Below, piece by piece: positions 8,862-17,800 of a DNA stretch of 64,000 bases. Numbering within the stretch: the first letter of the stretch is position 1; each line of letters opens with the position of its first letter. The notes under the pieces were generated by a model that did no database searches, was not told the DNA's origin, and saw nothing but the letters and a program-made list of their open reading frames with translations. The translations under genes and the position numbers were made by a program. This DNA is from UBA1952 sp965246785 (GTDB taxonomy: Bacteria; Bacteroidota; Bacteroidia; Chitinophagales; Chitinophagaceae): NCBI GenBank assembly GCA_965246785.1, contig CBDFFM010000032.1:248001-312000 (forward strand). The letters are read 5' to 3'.

Positions 8862-10217
8862 ATGAACATTCAAAATATCAAACGGGTTTATTTCCTCGGC
8901 ATCGGCGGCATTGGCATGAGCGCCTTGGCCCGCTTCTTCCTGCAGCGCGGGGCGGAGGTGCGTGGCTACGACCGGACTGAGACGGAGCTGACGCAACAGT
9001 TGGTTTCGGAAGGCGCGCAGATTCATTATGAAGACAACGAAGCACTGCTATGGCAAGACGCGGAATTGGTTGTGTACACGCCTGCCATTCCGAAAGACAA
9101 TAAAGAGCTGAATTGGTATCAGCAGCATGGCCGTGATGTGTATAAGCGCAGCGACGTGCTCCAGTGGATTACTGAAGGCCACCGGGCCATCACGGTTGCA
9201 GGCACGCATGGAAAGACAACCGTCTCCACAATGATTGCGCATCTGCTGCGCCATGCCCGCTTTGGCGGCACCGCATTCCTCGGCGGCATTGCCGCGAATT
9301 ACAACTCCAACTTCTGGGGCGGTGAAGGCAACACGGTAGTTGTGGAGGCCGACGAGTACGACCGCTCATTCTTGAAGCTGCGCCCTGATGTTGCGGTGCT
9401 TACCGCGATGGATGCCGACCATTTAGACATCTACGGAACCGAGGCCGCAATGGAAGAAGCCTTCATTCAATACACCCAAAACATAAAGCTGGGCGGGCAC
9501 CTTTTCGTGAAGCATGGCCTGAAGCGCGGTAAAGAGCTTCATGCCGATACAGTAACGACTTACAGCCTGCAAAATAGCGCGGCGGATGTCTATGCCGCGA
9601 ACATTGTGCAAAAGAGCGGCGGTTACGTCTTTGACATAATGAACCCTGCGGGAATGTTGAGCGGCGTGCATCTGCCAGTCGGCGGAATGCACAATGTGGA
9701 AAATGCGGTGGTGGCTACCGCCGTAGCGATGGGTGAAGGTCTTTCAGCAAACGACGTGAAGGCTGCATTTGCAGAGTTCAAAGGCGTGCATCGCCGCTTT
9801 GAGTATGTGGTGAAGAACGAGGCGCACGTCTATATAGACGACTACGCGCATCACCCGGAGGAACTGGCCGCACTTATCTCCAGCGCAAAGCGCCTCTTCC
9901 CAAAGCAGCGTTGCGTAGTTGCATTTCAGCCGCACCTTTTTTCACGTACAAAGGATTTTGCGGATGGTTTTGCGCACAGCCTGGATATGGCCGACGAGGT
10001 CATTCTCTTAGACATCTACCCCGCGCGCGAGCTGCCTGTAGAAGGCGTGACTTCGCAAATGATTGCGGATAGAATGGGGAATGGAGCCCATACTATTCTG
10101 AGCAAAGTAGGCTTGCTTGATTGGGTCAAAGCAGCCATGCCCGAGCTGTTCATCACCGCAGGTGCAGGCGACATTGATAAGCTCGTACAACCAATCGGAA
10201 ACATTCTAAGCAACTAA
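8862..10217 (+). CDS. murC: UDP-MurNAc--L-Ala ligase MurC
   Basis: First Mur ligase of the stem-peptide pathway. Rossmann motif GIGGIGMSA is at the N-terminus and the P-loop GTHGKTT at 114-120. The C-terminal-domain motif DDYAHHPEE is present. The 451-residue length is normal. The ATG lies 8 bases after the murG stop, within the AATCCG micro-repeat. Confidence 0.96.
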   Translation: MNIQNIKRVYFLGIGGIGMSALARFFLQRGAEVRGYDRTETELTQQLVSEGAQIHYEDNEALLWQDAELVVYTPAIPKDNKELNWYQQHGRDVYKRSDVLQWITEGHRAITVAGTHGKTTVSTMIAHLLRHARFGGTAFLGGIAANYNSNFWGGEGNTVVVEADEYDRSFLKLRPDVAVLTAMDADHLDIYGTEAAMEEAFIQYTQNIKLGGHLFVKHGLKRGKELHADTVTTYSLQNSAADVYAANIVQKSGGYVFDIMNPAGMLSGVHLPVGGMHNVENAVVATAVAMGEGLSANDVKAAFAEFKGVHRRFEYVVKNEAHVYIDDYAHHPEELAALISSAKRLFPKQRCVVAFQPHLFSRTKDFADGFAHSLDMADEVILLDIYPARELPVEGVTSQMIADRMGNGAHTILSKVGLLDWVKAAMPELFITAGAGDIDKLVQPIGNILSN

Positions 10218-10218
10218 A

Positions 10219-10253
10219 AACTCAGCACTCAAAACTCAATACTCAAAACTCAA
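10219..10253 (+). repeat. 14-bp AACTCA tandem repeat before ftsQ
   Basis: Two and a half tandem copies of a 14-base unit (AACTCAGCACTCAA, AACTCAATACTCAA, AACTCAA) end exactly at the ftsQ ATG. This is the clearest member of the AACTCA family. Confidence 0.75.
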
Positions 10254-11393
10254 ATGGCCCGCAAAGTCTCCCTCCGCAAAATCATCCAAACACTCGTCAC
10301 ACTTGTGGCGGTGACGGGCTGCGCGCTGGCGATGATTAGCGCCGACCGGCAGGCTTCGCACAGGAAGGTGAAAGGTGTGGATATGGTTGTGAAAAGCCCA
10401 TCCGGCGTGCGCTTCCTGACAGAAGATGCCGTGCGGATAATGCTGTTCAACAGTCGCCACATTCAGCCGGAAAGGCTGGCGCTGGCAAAGCTGGATGAGC
10501 GTTCTATGGAAGCCATCCTGCGCTCAAATCCCTGGGTGAAAGATGCGCAGGTTTACACAGACGCTGAGCGGATGATGCACATTAGTGTGACCCAGCGCGT
10601 ACCGCTTGTGCGGATTTTTGAGGAAGACGGAACCTCTTATTATGTGGATGCGGAGCTGAAGACGATGCCGCTTTCTACGCAGTACACACATTATGTGCCT
10701 ATCGTTACCGGCGTAGCGAAGTTGGGCATGGACAGCGTGGCGACTGTTGTGAAAGGAACCATCGTTGGCTTGGTGCGCCGCATCGGTCGGGATACTTTTT
10801 GGAATGCCCAAGTTTCGCAGATTGATATGCGTACCGATGGCGGCTTTGAGTTGGTGCCGGTGCTCGGCAAGCAGCGCATCGTCATCGGCGATACGGCACG
10901 GCTGATGCAAAAGCTGGACAATCTTTTTGCCTTTTACAAGCAAGTGCAGAATAAAGTGGGATGGGATAAATACAATACCCTTGACCTGCGTTATGAAGGT
11001 CAGGTGGTCGCCTCGCCCTCGCTGCCCTGGAAGGCACCGGTGGACAGGGCTATCTCCAACATGAACTGGCTGAACGCAATCATGGAAAATGCGCCGAAGA
11101 ACGCTGCCCAGCTTGGCGGCGATGCGGCTGCTGCTGACGACGGCATTACGCCAGTAGCGCCTCAGATTTCCGCGCCAGTGCCGGTACCTGATAAGCCGCC
11201 CGCAACAATGCCGGCAGCGCCGCCATTGAAAAAACCGGTGCCGCAATCACCACCGAAACTGCCGAAGCTGAGGCTACCACAGGCGGCTCCGAAAAAGCCG
11301 GCGAATGGGCATCAGCCACTTAACAACCACACAACAAAAAATACTACCCGTCACAACCAAACTAACGCCTCTCATGCAGCCAACAAAAGATAA
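10254..11393 (+). CDS. ftsQ: Cell division protein FtsQ
   Basis: Bitopic inner-membrane divisome protein, called mainly from position between murC and ftsA. A single transmembrane helix occupies about residues 10-27. A POTRA-like region follows, with the typical FtsQ sequence NPWVKDAQVYTDAERMMHIS. After about residue 300 the protein becomes a Pro/Ala-rich and then Asn/Thr/His-rich tail, giving 379 residues against about 270 in E. coli. The last 20 bases overlap the likely ftsA start, so part of the tail may be non-essential. Confidence 0.85.
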   Translation: MARKVSLRKIIQTLVTLVAVTGCALAMISADRQASHRKVKGVDMVVKSPSGVRFLTEDAVRIMLFNSRHIQPERLALAKLDERSMEAILRSNPWVKDAQVYTDAERMMHISVTQRVPLVRIFEEDGTSYYVDAELKTMPLSTQYTHYVPIVTGVAKLGMDSVATVVKGTIVGLVRRIGRDTFWNAQVSQIDMRTDGGFELVPVLGKQRIVIGDTARLMQKLDNLFAFYKQVQNKVGWDKYNTLDLRYEGQVVASPSLPWKAPVDRAISNMNWLNAIMENAPKNAAQLGGDAAAADDGITPVAPQISAPVPVPDKPPATMPAAPPLKKPVPQSPPKLPKLRLPQAAPKKPANGHQPLNNHTTKNTTRHNQTNASHAANKR

Positions 11394-12861
11394 TATTGCG
11401 CCCCAGAATATGGACGCACCTATACAGAACCCTTCCGCAGAAAATAAGAACCCAATCATCGTCGGTCTTGACATCGGCACAACGAAAGTTGTTGCCATCG
11501 CCGGGCGAAAAAACAGCTTTGGAAAACTGGAGATTCTTGGCTTTGGCAAGGCCGAGAGCGCAGGCGTAAGCCACGGCGTAGTGATGAACATTGACCAGTG
11601 CATCAAGAGCATTGAGCAGGCCATTGAGCGTTGCTTAGACAGCAACAAGGCGCTTGAGGTGAACGAGGTATATGTCGGCATTGCCGGACAGCACATCAAG
11701 AGCATCCAGACGCGCGGCGACCGCGTGCGCATCAACGCCGACGACATCATCACGAAGGACGACATTGACCTGCTCGTCCGCGACCAGTACAAGACCTACA
11801 TCCCGGCGGGCGACCAGATTATTGACATTATCCCGCAGGAGTTTGCGGTGGATAATACCGCATCCGTCCTTGACCCCATCGGTATGAGCGGCGTTAAGCT
11901 GGGCGCGAACTTCCACATTATCACCGGCGACCGGAATGCCATCCGCAACATCAAGCGTTGCGTGGATAAGAGTAACCTTAAGACGCGCGACCTCGTACTT
12001 CAGCCGCTGGCTTCCGCCGCTGCGGTAATGAATGAGGAAGACCTTGAAGCGGGCGTTGCCATCGTGGACATCGGAGGCGGCACGACCGACATGGCAGTGT
12101 TCTACGACGGCATGTTGAAGCATACTGCCGTCATTCCTTACGCAGGTGTAAACATCTCCAATGATATTCGGAATGGCCTCGGCGTGCTGAAGGCGCAGGC
12201 GGAGCAGATGAAGGTGCAGTTTGGCACAGCACTGGCTGAGGAAGCGAACGCGAATGCCTACATCACTATCCCTGGTCTGCGCGGGCTGCCGCCGAAGGAG
12301 ATTTCGGTGAAGAACCTTGCGCACATCATTCAGGCCCGCATGACGGAGATTCTGGATTATGTGGTGTATCACTTAAAGCAAATTGGTTTGGACAAGCAGC
12401 TTTACGGTGGCATCATCCTGACGGGCGGCGGCGCGCAGTTGAAGAATATTATCCAACTCACAGAGTACGTGACTGGCCTCGGCGCGCGTCTTGGCTACCC
12501 GAATGAGCACCTGTCAGGCGGCCATAACGAAACGCTGAACAATCCAATGTATGCAACCTGTATCGGCCTCATCCTGCGCGGCTATCATGATTATGAGATG
12601 GGCCGTCTTCGCTTTGTGGGTGAAGGTGGTAACATCATCCACCTCGGTGGCGAGGAGCCGATTGAGGTAAGCGCTGCGGCGGCAGGCGTGGTTGCTGCTC
12701 CCGAAGCTCCGGCTGTTGAGGCTGTGTTGGAAGAGGAAGACGTAATCACCGAAGCGAAGGTGCGCGGCAACAAGCGCAAGGCTACAATGGGCAAGCTGTT
12801 TGACGGGCTGAAGAATAAGTTTATGAGCCTGTTTGAGGAAGTGGAAGACAGCGAGATTTAG
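11374..12861 (+). CDS. ftsA: Cell division actin-like protein FtsA
   Basis: Actin-fold ATPase that tethers FtsZ to the membrane and recruits the divisome. The phosphate-1 motif GLDIGTTK is at 31-38 and the phosphate-2 region VDIGGGTTDMAVF is intact. The TGGGAQLKNI adenosine-binding motif is also present. I chose the ATG at 11374, overlapping the ftsQ end; an in-frame ATG at 11410 is equally plausible. The C-terminus has an acidic linker and a short basic, hydrophobic tail (about the last 20 residues) that could be the membrane-targeting helix. Confidence 0.93.
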   Translation: MQPTKDNIAPQNMDAPIQNPSAENKNPIIVGLDIGTTKVVAIAGRKNSFGKLEILGFGKAESAGVSHGVVMNIDQCIKSIEQAIERCLDSNKALEVNEVYVGIAGQHIKSIQTRGDRVRINADDIITKDDIDLLVRDQYKTYIPAGDQIIDIIPQEFAVDNTASVLDPIGMSGVKLGANFHIITGDRNAIRNIKRCVDKSNLKTRDLVLQPLASAAAVMNEEDLEAGVAIVDIGGGTTDMAVFYDGMLKHTAVIPYAGVNISNDIRNGLGVLKAQAEQMKVQFGTALAEEANANAYITIPGLRGLPPKEISVKNLAHIIQARMTEILDYVVYHLKQIGLDKQLYGGIILTGGGAQLKNIIQLTEYVTGLGARLGYPNEHLSGGHNETLNNPMYATCIGLILRGYHDYEMGRLRFVGEGGNIIHLGGEEPIEVSAAAAGVVAAPEAPAVEAVLEEEDVITEAKVRGNKRKATMGKLFDGLKNKFMSLFEEVEDSEI

Positions 12862-12868
12862 AAAAATA

Positions 12869-12950
12869 GAACACGGATTGAACGGATTGAAGGGATTTAC
12901 ACAGATGCCGAATCCGTTCCAATCCGTCTTATCTGTTCAATCCGTGTTCC
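12869..12950. repeat. Imperfect inverted repeat in ftsA-ftsZ spacer
   Basis: The word GAACACGGATTGAAC at the left end is matched by its exact reverse complement GTTCAATCCGTGTTC at the right end. Between them lie more ACGGATTGA-like and AATCCGT-like copies. It can form a long imperfect hairpin. It could be an attenuator, an mRNA-stability element or a mobile micro-repeat. Confidence 0.75.
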
Positions 12951-13011
12951 CTGCTCCCTTGAACATAACCCTGAATAAAAAATCATTCAAAACAATACCT
13001 AAAACATATCC

Positions 13012-14634
13012 ATGATTCACTTTGAAATCCCTAAAAACCAATCTTCCATTCTGAAAGTGATAGGCGTGGGTGGCGGCGGCTCCAATGCCGTCAACTACAT
13101 GTACGACCTCAACCTGCAGGATGTGGACTTCGTTGTCTGCAACACCGACCAGCAGGCACTTGCGGAAAGCCCGGTGCCAAACAAAATTCAACTCGGGCCG
13201 CACTTGACGCAGGGCCTTGGCGCAGGCGCAAATCCTGAAATCGGTAAGCAGGCAAGCGAGGAAAGCTTTGAGGATATTTCCAAGATTCTGAAGGTGAATA
13301 CGAAGATGGCCTTCATTACTGCAGGCATGGGTGGCGGCACTGGTACGGGCGGCGCGCCGGTGGTGGCTAAGATTTGCCGCGAGCTGGGTATCCTGACCGT
13401 TGGCATTGTGACGACACCGTTTACCTACGAAGGCCGCAAGCGCATGAAGCAGGCACAGGAAGGAATTGACCGGATGCGCGAGCATGTGGATACCATCCTT
13501 ATCATTTCCAACGACAAGCTGCGCCAGCAGTTCGGCAATCTGCCCTTCACGCAGGCATTTGCGAAAGCGGATAATGTGCTGGCGACGGCTGCAAAGTGCA
13601 TCACGGACGTGATTACAACGAGCGGTGACATGAACCTTGACTTCGCCGACGTGACGACGGTGATGAAGAACGGCGGTGTCGCTATTCTCGGCGCTGCGGC
13701 GGTGGCTGGTGAAAATCGTGCATTGCGTGCAGTTGAGGAAGCGATTTCTTCACCGCTACTAAATGACAATGACATCCGCGGTGCGAAGTGGATGCTGCTG
13801 AACGTGACCTCCGCCCCTGGCGAGCACGAGCACACGCTGGACGAGCTGGATGAGATTCAGGCCTATATCCAGCAGCAGGCCGGCGACAATTGCGACCTCA
13901 TCCTCGGCATTGGCCACGACCCGGCGCTGGATGATAAGATTGGCGTAACGGTGATTGCAACCGGCTTCAACTATAAAGAGATTAAGGATATTCCGGAGCG
14001 TCCGAAGGAAAGCGAGAAGAAGATTGTGGTACGCCTCGGCGACGAAGGTGTGAGCAATATTGCATTGCCGAAGGCAGAAGAGTTAAAGACAGATAGCAGT
14101 CCGCTGGATTTCCTGGCGCCTAAGCTGGTGGAGCGTCCGGAAGAAAAGCCTGCGCTGAAGCCATTGCCTATTTCTCTGGAAGAGCAACCGCGCCGCTTCC
14201 CGCTCGGTATGGAGACGCCGATGGCTTCGTCTGAACCCGAAACATCCGCGCAAGCTGCTTCTGATGATGCGTCTGCGTTCACGCTGACAATTAAGGAAGA
14301 GGCAAAGCAGCCGGAGCCGGTCAAGATTGGTGGCCACACGCTTTCTACCGAAGAGCTGGAAGAGCGCAAGCGTTTTGAAGACCAGAAGCGCGCGTTGGAA
14401 GAACGTGCCGAGCGTCTGCGCCGGCTTTCGTTCAACATTAAGGGCAGTGAGGGCACTGATGATATGGAGAATGTGCCTGCCTATATGCGCCGGAACACAG
14501 ACCTGCCTGCTTCCGGTGGTTCAAGCGATACATCCTACCTGAGCGGTATGAGCATTGGGGTGAATGAAGGGCAGGGTGGTAGGGCTTCGCTTCAGACCAT
14601 CAATACCTTCTTGGATGGAAAAAAGCCGGACTGA
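13012..14634 (+). CDS. ftsZ: Cell division tubulin-like GTPase FtsZ
   Basis: GTPase that polymerises into the cytokinetic ring. The N-terminal nucleotide motif GGGGSNAVN and the tubulin signature GGGTGTGG at 107-114 are intact. The globular core ends near residue 325. A long charged linker follows, then a conserved-looking PAYMRRNTDL, which resembles the Bacteroidota FtsZ C-terminal peptide, with about 40 further residues after it. The 540-residue length exceeds E. coli FtsZ (383) because of the linker. A strong terminator follows. Confidence 0.97.
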   Translation: MIHFEIPKNQSSILKVIGVGGGGSNAVNYMYDLNLQDVDFVVCNTDQQALAESPVPNKIQLGPHLTQGLGAGANPEIGKQASEESFEDISKILKVNTKMAFITAGMGGGTGTGGAPVVAKICRELGILTVGIVTTPFTYEGRKRMKQAQEGIDRMREHVDTILIISNDKLRQQFGNLPFTQAFAKADNVLATAAKCITDVITTSGDMNLDFADVTTVMKNGGVAILGAAAVAGENRALRAVEEAISSPLLNDNDIRGAKWMLLNVTSAPGEHEHTLDELDEIQAYIQQQAGDNCDLILGIGHDPALDDKIGVTVIATGFNYKEIKDIPERPKESEKKIVVRLGDEGVSNIALPKAEELKTDSSPLDFLAPKLVERPEEKPALKPLPISLEEQPRRFPLGMETPMASSEPETSAQAASDDASAFTLTIKEEAKQPEPVKIGGHTLSTEELEERKRFEDQKRALEERAERLRRLSFNIKGSEGTDDMENVPAYMRRNTDLPASGGSSDTSYLSGMSIGVNEGQGGRASLQTINTFLDGKKPD

Positions 14635-14658
14635 GGCTGAACGAAATTGATTTGCAGA

Positions 14659-14689
14659 AAAGCCCGGAGCCAAACCCTCCGGGCTTTTT
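14659..14689 (+). terminator. Rho-independent terminator after ftsZ
   Basis: Perfect 11-bp stem AAAGCCCGGAG / CTCCGGGCTTT with a 7-base loop, followed by more T residues. It closes the dcw transcription unit. Confidence 0.85.
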
Positions 14690-14812
14690 CGTCAAATGGG
14701 TCGTTAAGTGGCGGTCGTGAGAATAGTGCTTAACCACCGCTTGACTGTCCGGCGCATACGTCCGCGCAGGCTGGCGACTACTTTCACGCCTCAAATTTTA
14801 CGGTATATTGGC

Positions 14813-17800
14813 ATGAATAGATGCTACATAGTTTGGCGGTGCTTAGCAACGTTGGTTTTACTCCTTGCAGTCGCATCAGGGACGGATGCACAAATCCTTA
14901 CGCCCACTTATCCGGTGAGCGCGCAGGGGCTGACACGTGGCCTTGACCAGACACTCCTCACTGTTCAGATTGGTTTCTCATCGTCTTGTACGAATGATAC
15001 GGTGAAGATTTCCTTTCCCGCTTCCGTCACATATGTGCCGGGCAGTATCGCAATGAGTGGTGGCACGTTAAGCGGTGCCGCAATTACCGAATCAAACATT
15101 AGCAACCTTGCTGCACCGCAATTTGCCATCAGCGGCGTAAGTGGCGCTGGCGACATCATATTTACGTTAAAGCGCCAGGCAGATTGCGGGGCACTGGCAA
15201 ATGGCAAAGACACAATACGTGTATGGGGTAGTTGCGGCACTGCTACAGAAGCCGGCGCCACCGTCAACACGTACAACATTCTTTATTCTGCGCTGAGCCT
15301 GACGCCGCCTGCGGCTACCACTAATGCGTACGTCGGCGACTCCTACACGCGCACCACGACGGTGACAAACGGCGGCAACGGCTGCACCGATACGTTGCGC
15401 TTCTACATGGTGTATCCAAGCGCTGGTGTTGCGCTTACGAGCATCGGCAATGGTATCACGGCGGGTGGCGCAAGCTTTACGCCTTGGCGTAGCAATGGTG
15501 ATACGCTCTTCTACAAGATTTTCGGCAGCACGCTCTTCGGCGGCGACAGCCTGCTGTGCAATGGCGAGAGCGTAACCATCACCGAGCCAATGAAGCTGCT
15601 GAAGTGCGGGACTACAACTACCTACATGGCATATTGGGGCAGGATCGCAACCTCTTCCGGCTGCCAGATGGCGAGCGGTACAAGCGCCACAACAATGGCT
15701 ACCGGCGCTGCAAGCCCAGCGGTGAGTGGCTCGGAGCCTGTAATCGTCGGCGCTTGCTCACCTGGTACATTGACGGCAACCTTTAGCAATGGCGGAACGG
15801 GCGGCAAGGCTGGTGCGATGTACAATGTCGTTGCCTCACTCGGCTTTGTTAGCTCCGGGCAATTGCTAATGACGAAGGGTAGCGGTTTTACCATAACCAA
15901 TGCGAGCGTGAACGGTACGAGCATGACACTCACGCAAACCGGCAACAATCCTTACCTCGGGAATACCTCGCAGTTTACTTCCGACCCTGACGGCACAGGC
16001 ATTGGCCTGGATGACTTAGACGGCGACGGGCAGTATGATGACCTTGCGCCAGGTAAGTCTTTTACGGTCTCTTACACCCGCACATACATTATCAACAATA
16101 CGGCTTGCCCCAACACGATTTACGCCGACCAGCCGGGCGCGCTGGTAAGCTATACAAGCATGTGCGGCTCGGCATCAAGCACCGTGCGCAGTGTCTGGAA
16201 CAACTATTACTACAGCTCTACCGCCACGGGTAGCGTGACCTCGCCGCCACAGGTAGCCGGCGGTCAGACTTTTACTTCCAATATCAGCTTCTCGCTCACA
16301 AAAACGATGATGCCCAGCCAGCCGGTTGACAGTTCGGAACTGAACATAACGCTGCCTACGGGGCTGAATTTTGTTGGCAATGCGAAGTATAACGGTGTCG
16401 CGGCGCAGTACGCCGTGCAGACCGGGCAGACGCTGCAAATCCGCCAGAAAGGCTATGCGTCTGTTGAGTACTTCTCCTTTGACCTGCAATACACGTGCGG
16501 TACCGGCGGCACGCTCACCATTCCATACGAGCTGGATTATGTGATGGACAGAAGCTGCAATGCTTTTGAGCGATGGGTGTGCGGCTCTTATGCAGTGATG
16601 CCTGTTTGCAGCAGTGCCTGCTCATCCATTGACAATTATCAACCGGCCTGTACGCGCCTCAGCCTCGGCTATACCGACAGCACGCTGAGCACGAAAGTGA
16701 ATCCTGCCACGCTTTCAGCTACGAGCCTTATTTCGGTGATGCCCATGGACACGTTCCGGCTTGTGCAGGGCGGCAGGGAAGGCGGCGCTTACAGCAATCT
16801 GTACTATTACTTTCAGGCTGGCAAGATTACTTCCGGCATGGACGTGATACAATTTTTAAGCGGCACGCTGAATTACAAAGCCTACGGCAGCAGCTCGGTC
16901 ATCTCTTGTTCCCTGCCTTCGCCTACCAACAACAGTACTTCCTCTCTTACGAAGTACAATTGGAATTTCAGCTCGCTCTTGGGTGGCGCCTGCGGCCTGC
17001 CATCCGCACTTGCAGCAGGCGACAGCATCTGGATAGACGCCACCTTCTTTGTAAGCAATGGCGGCAACAACAGTTTGCTTTACGGCTCGTCGCTCAATCA
17101 ATTGCCCAACGGGCAATGCTATTTCTACAATCTGGACGCCGGCAGCAACGCCGTCTATTGCAATGCCTGGATTCCGAACCTCTACGTAACCGGCATCGCC
17201 ACGGCAAATGTGTCGCTCGGTACGTCTAACTATAGCTTCACGGGCTGCACAGCCACCAACATCGCCATCTTTGACAAGGTGGGCCTCGTAAGCGACAATT
17301 ACGACATCTTCCCGAACGAATGGCGGCCTGCGGACTACATTGATACGCTTGTCATCACCATGCCTACCGGTGCTTCCTGGTCGGGCGCAGCGTGCACATT
17401 TACAGCCAGAAGATGGGCGAGCCGATTCGCCATTGGCAGCTATCTGCGGAGCGTCACGCCAACCGTACGCAACAACCAGCTTGTATTTGCCAACCTAAGC
17501 GGCACACTCCCATACTCGGATATGTTTGCCACGACATCTACAGGCTCCTCCATCTCCATTCCAATTATAGCTAACTGCGCATTTGCGGGCGGCGATGTGG
17601 CTGTGGATTTATACGCGCGGGAAAGCTATTATGCGCCGGCAAGCGCCACGCCCCGCCATCCGGTTTACACTTCTCCCGGCGGCTTCGTTTACAACTCCAC
17701 CTTGCGGCCGTCCATCACGGTGCAGAACAATACTGGCCTTGTGCAAGGCGTCCTCACGCAGCATTATTGGGACGTCCAAATTAACAACCCCAGCACACGC

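Noticed and set aside
13012..14634. Unusual FtsZ C-terminal extension as a novel domain
   Set aside because: The long charged linker and PAYMRRN-like peptide seem normal for Bacteroidota FtsZ; the extra tail is low in predicted order.
14708..14812. Upstream GTG start for the large T9SS protein
   Set aside because: It adds 35 Arg-rich residues before a perfectly good signal peptide and lies close to the ftsZ terminator.
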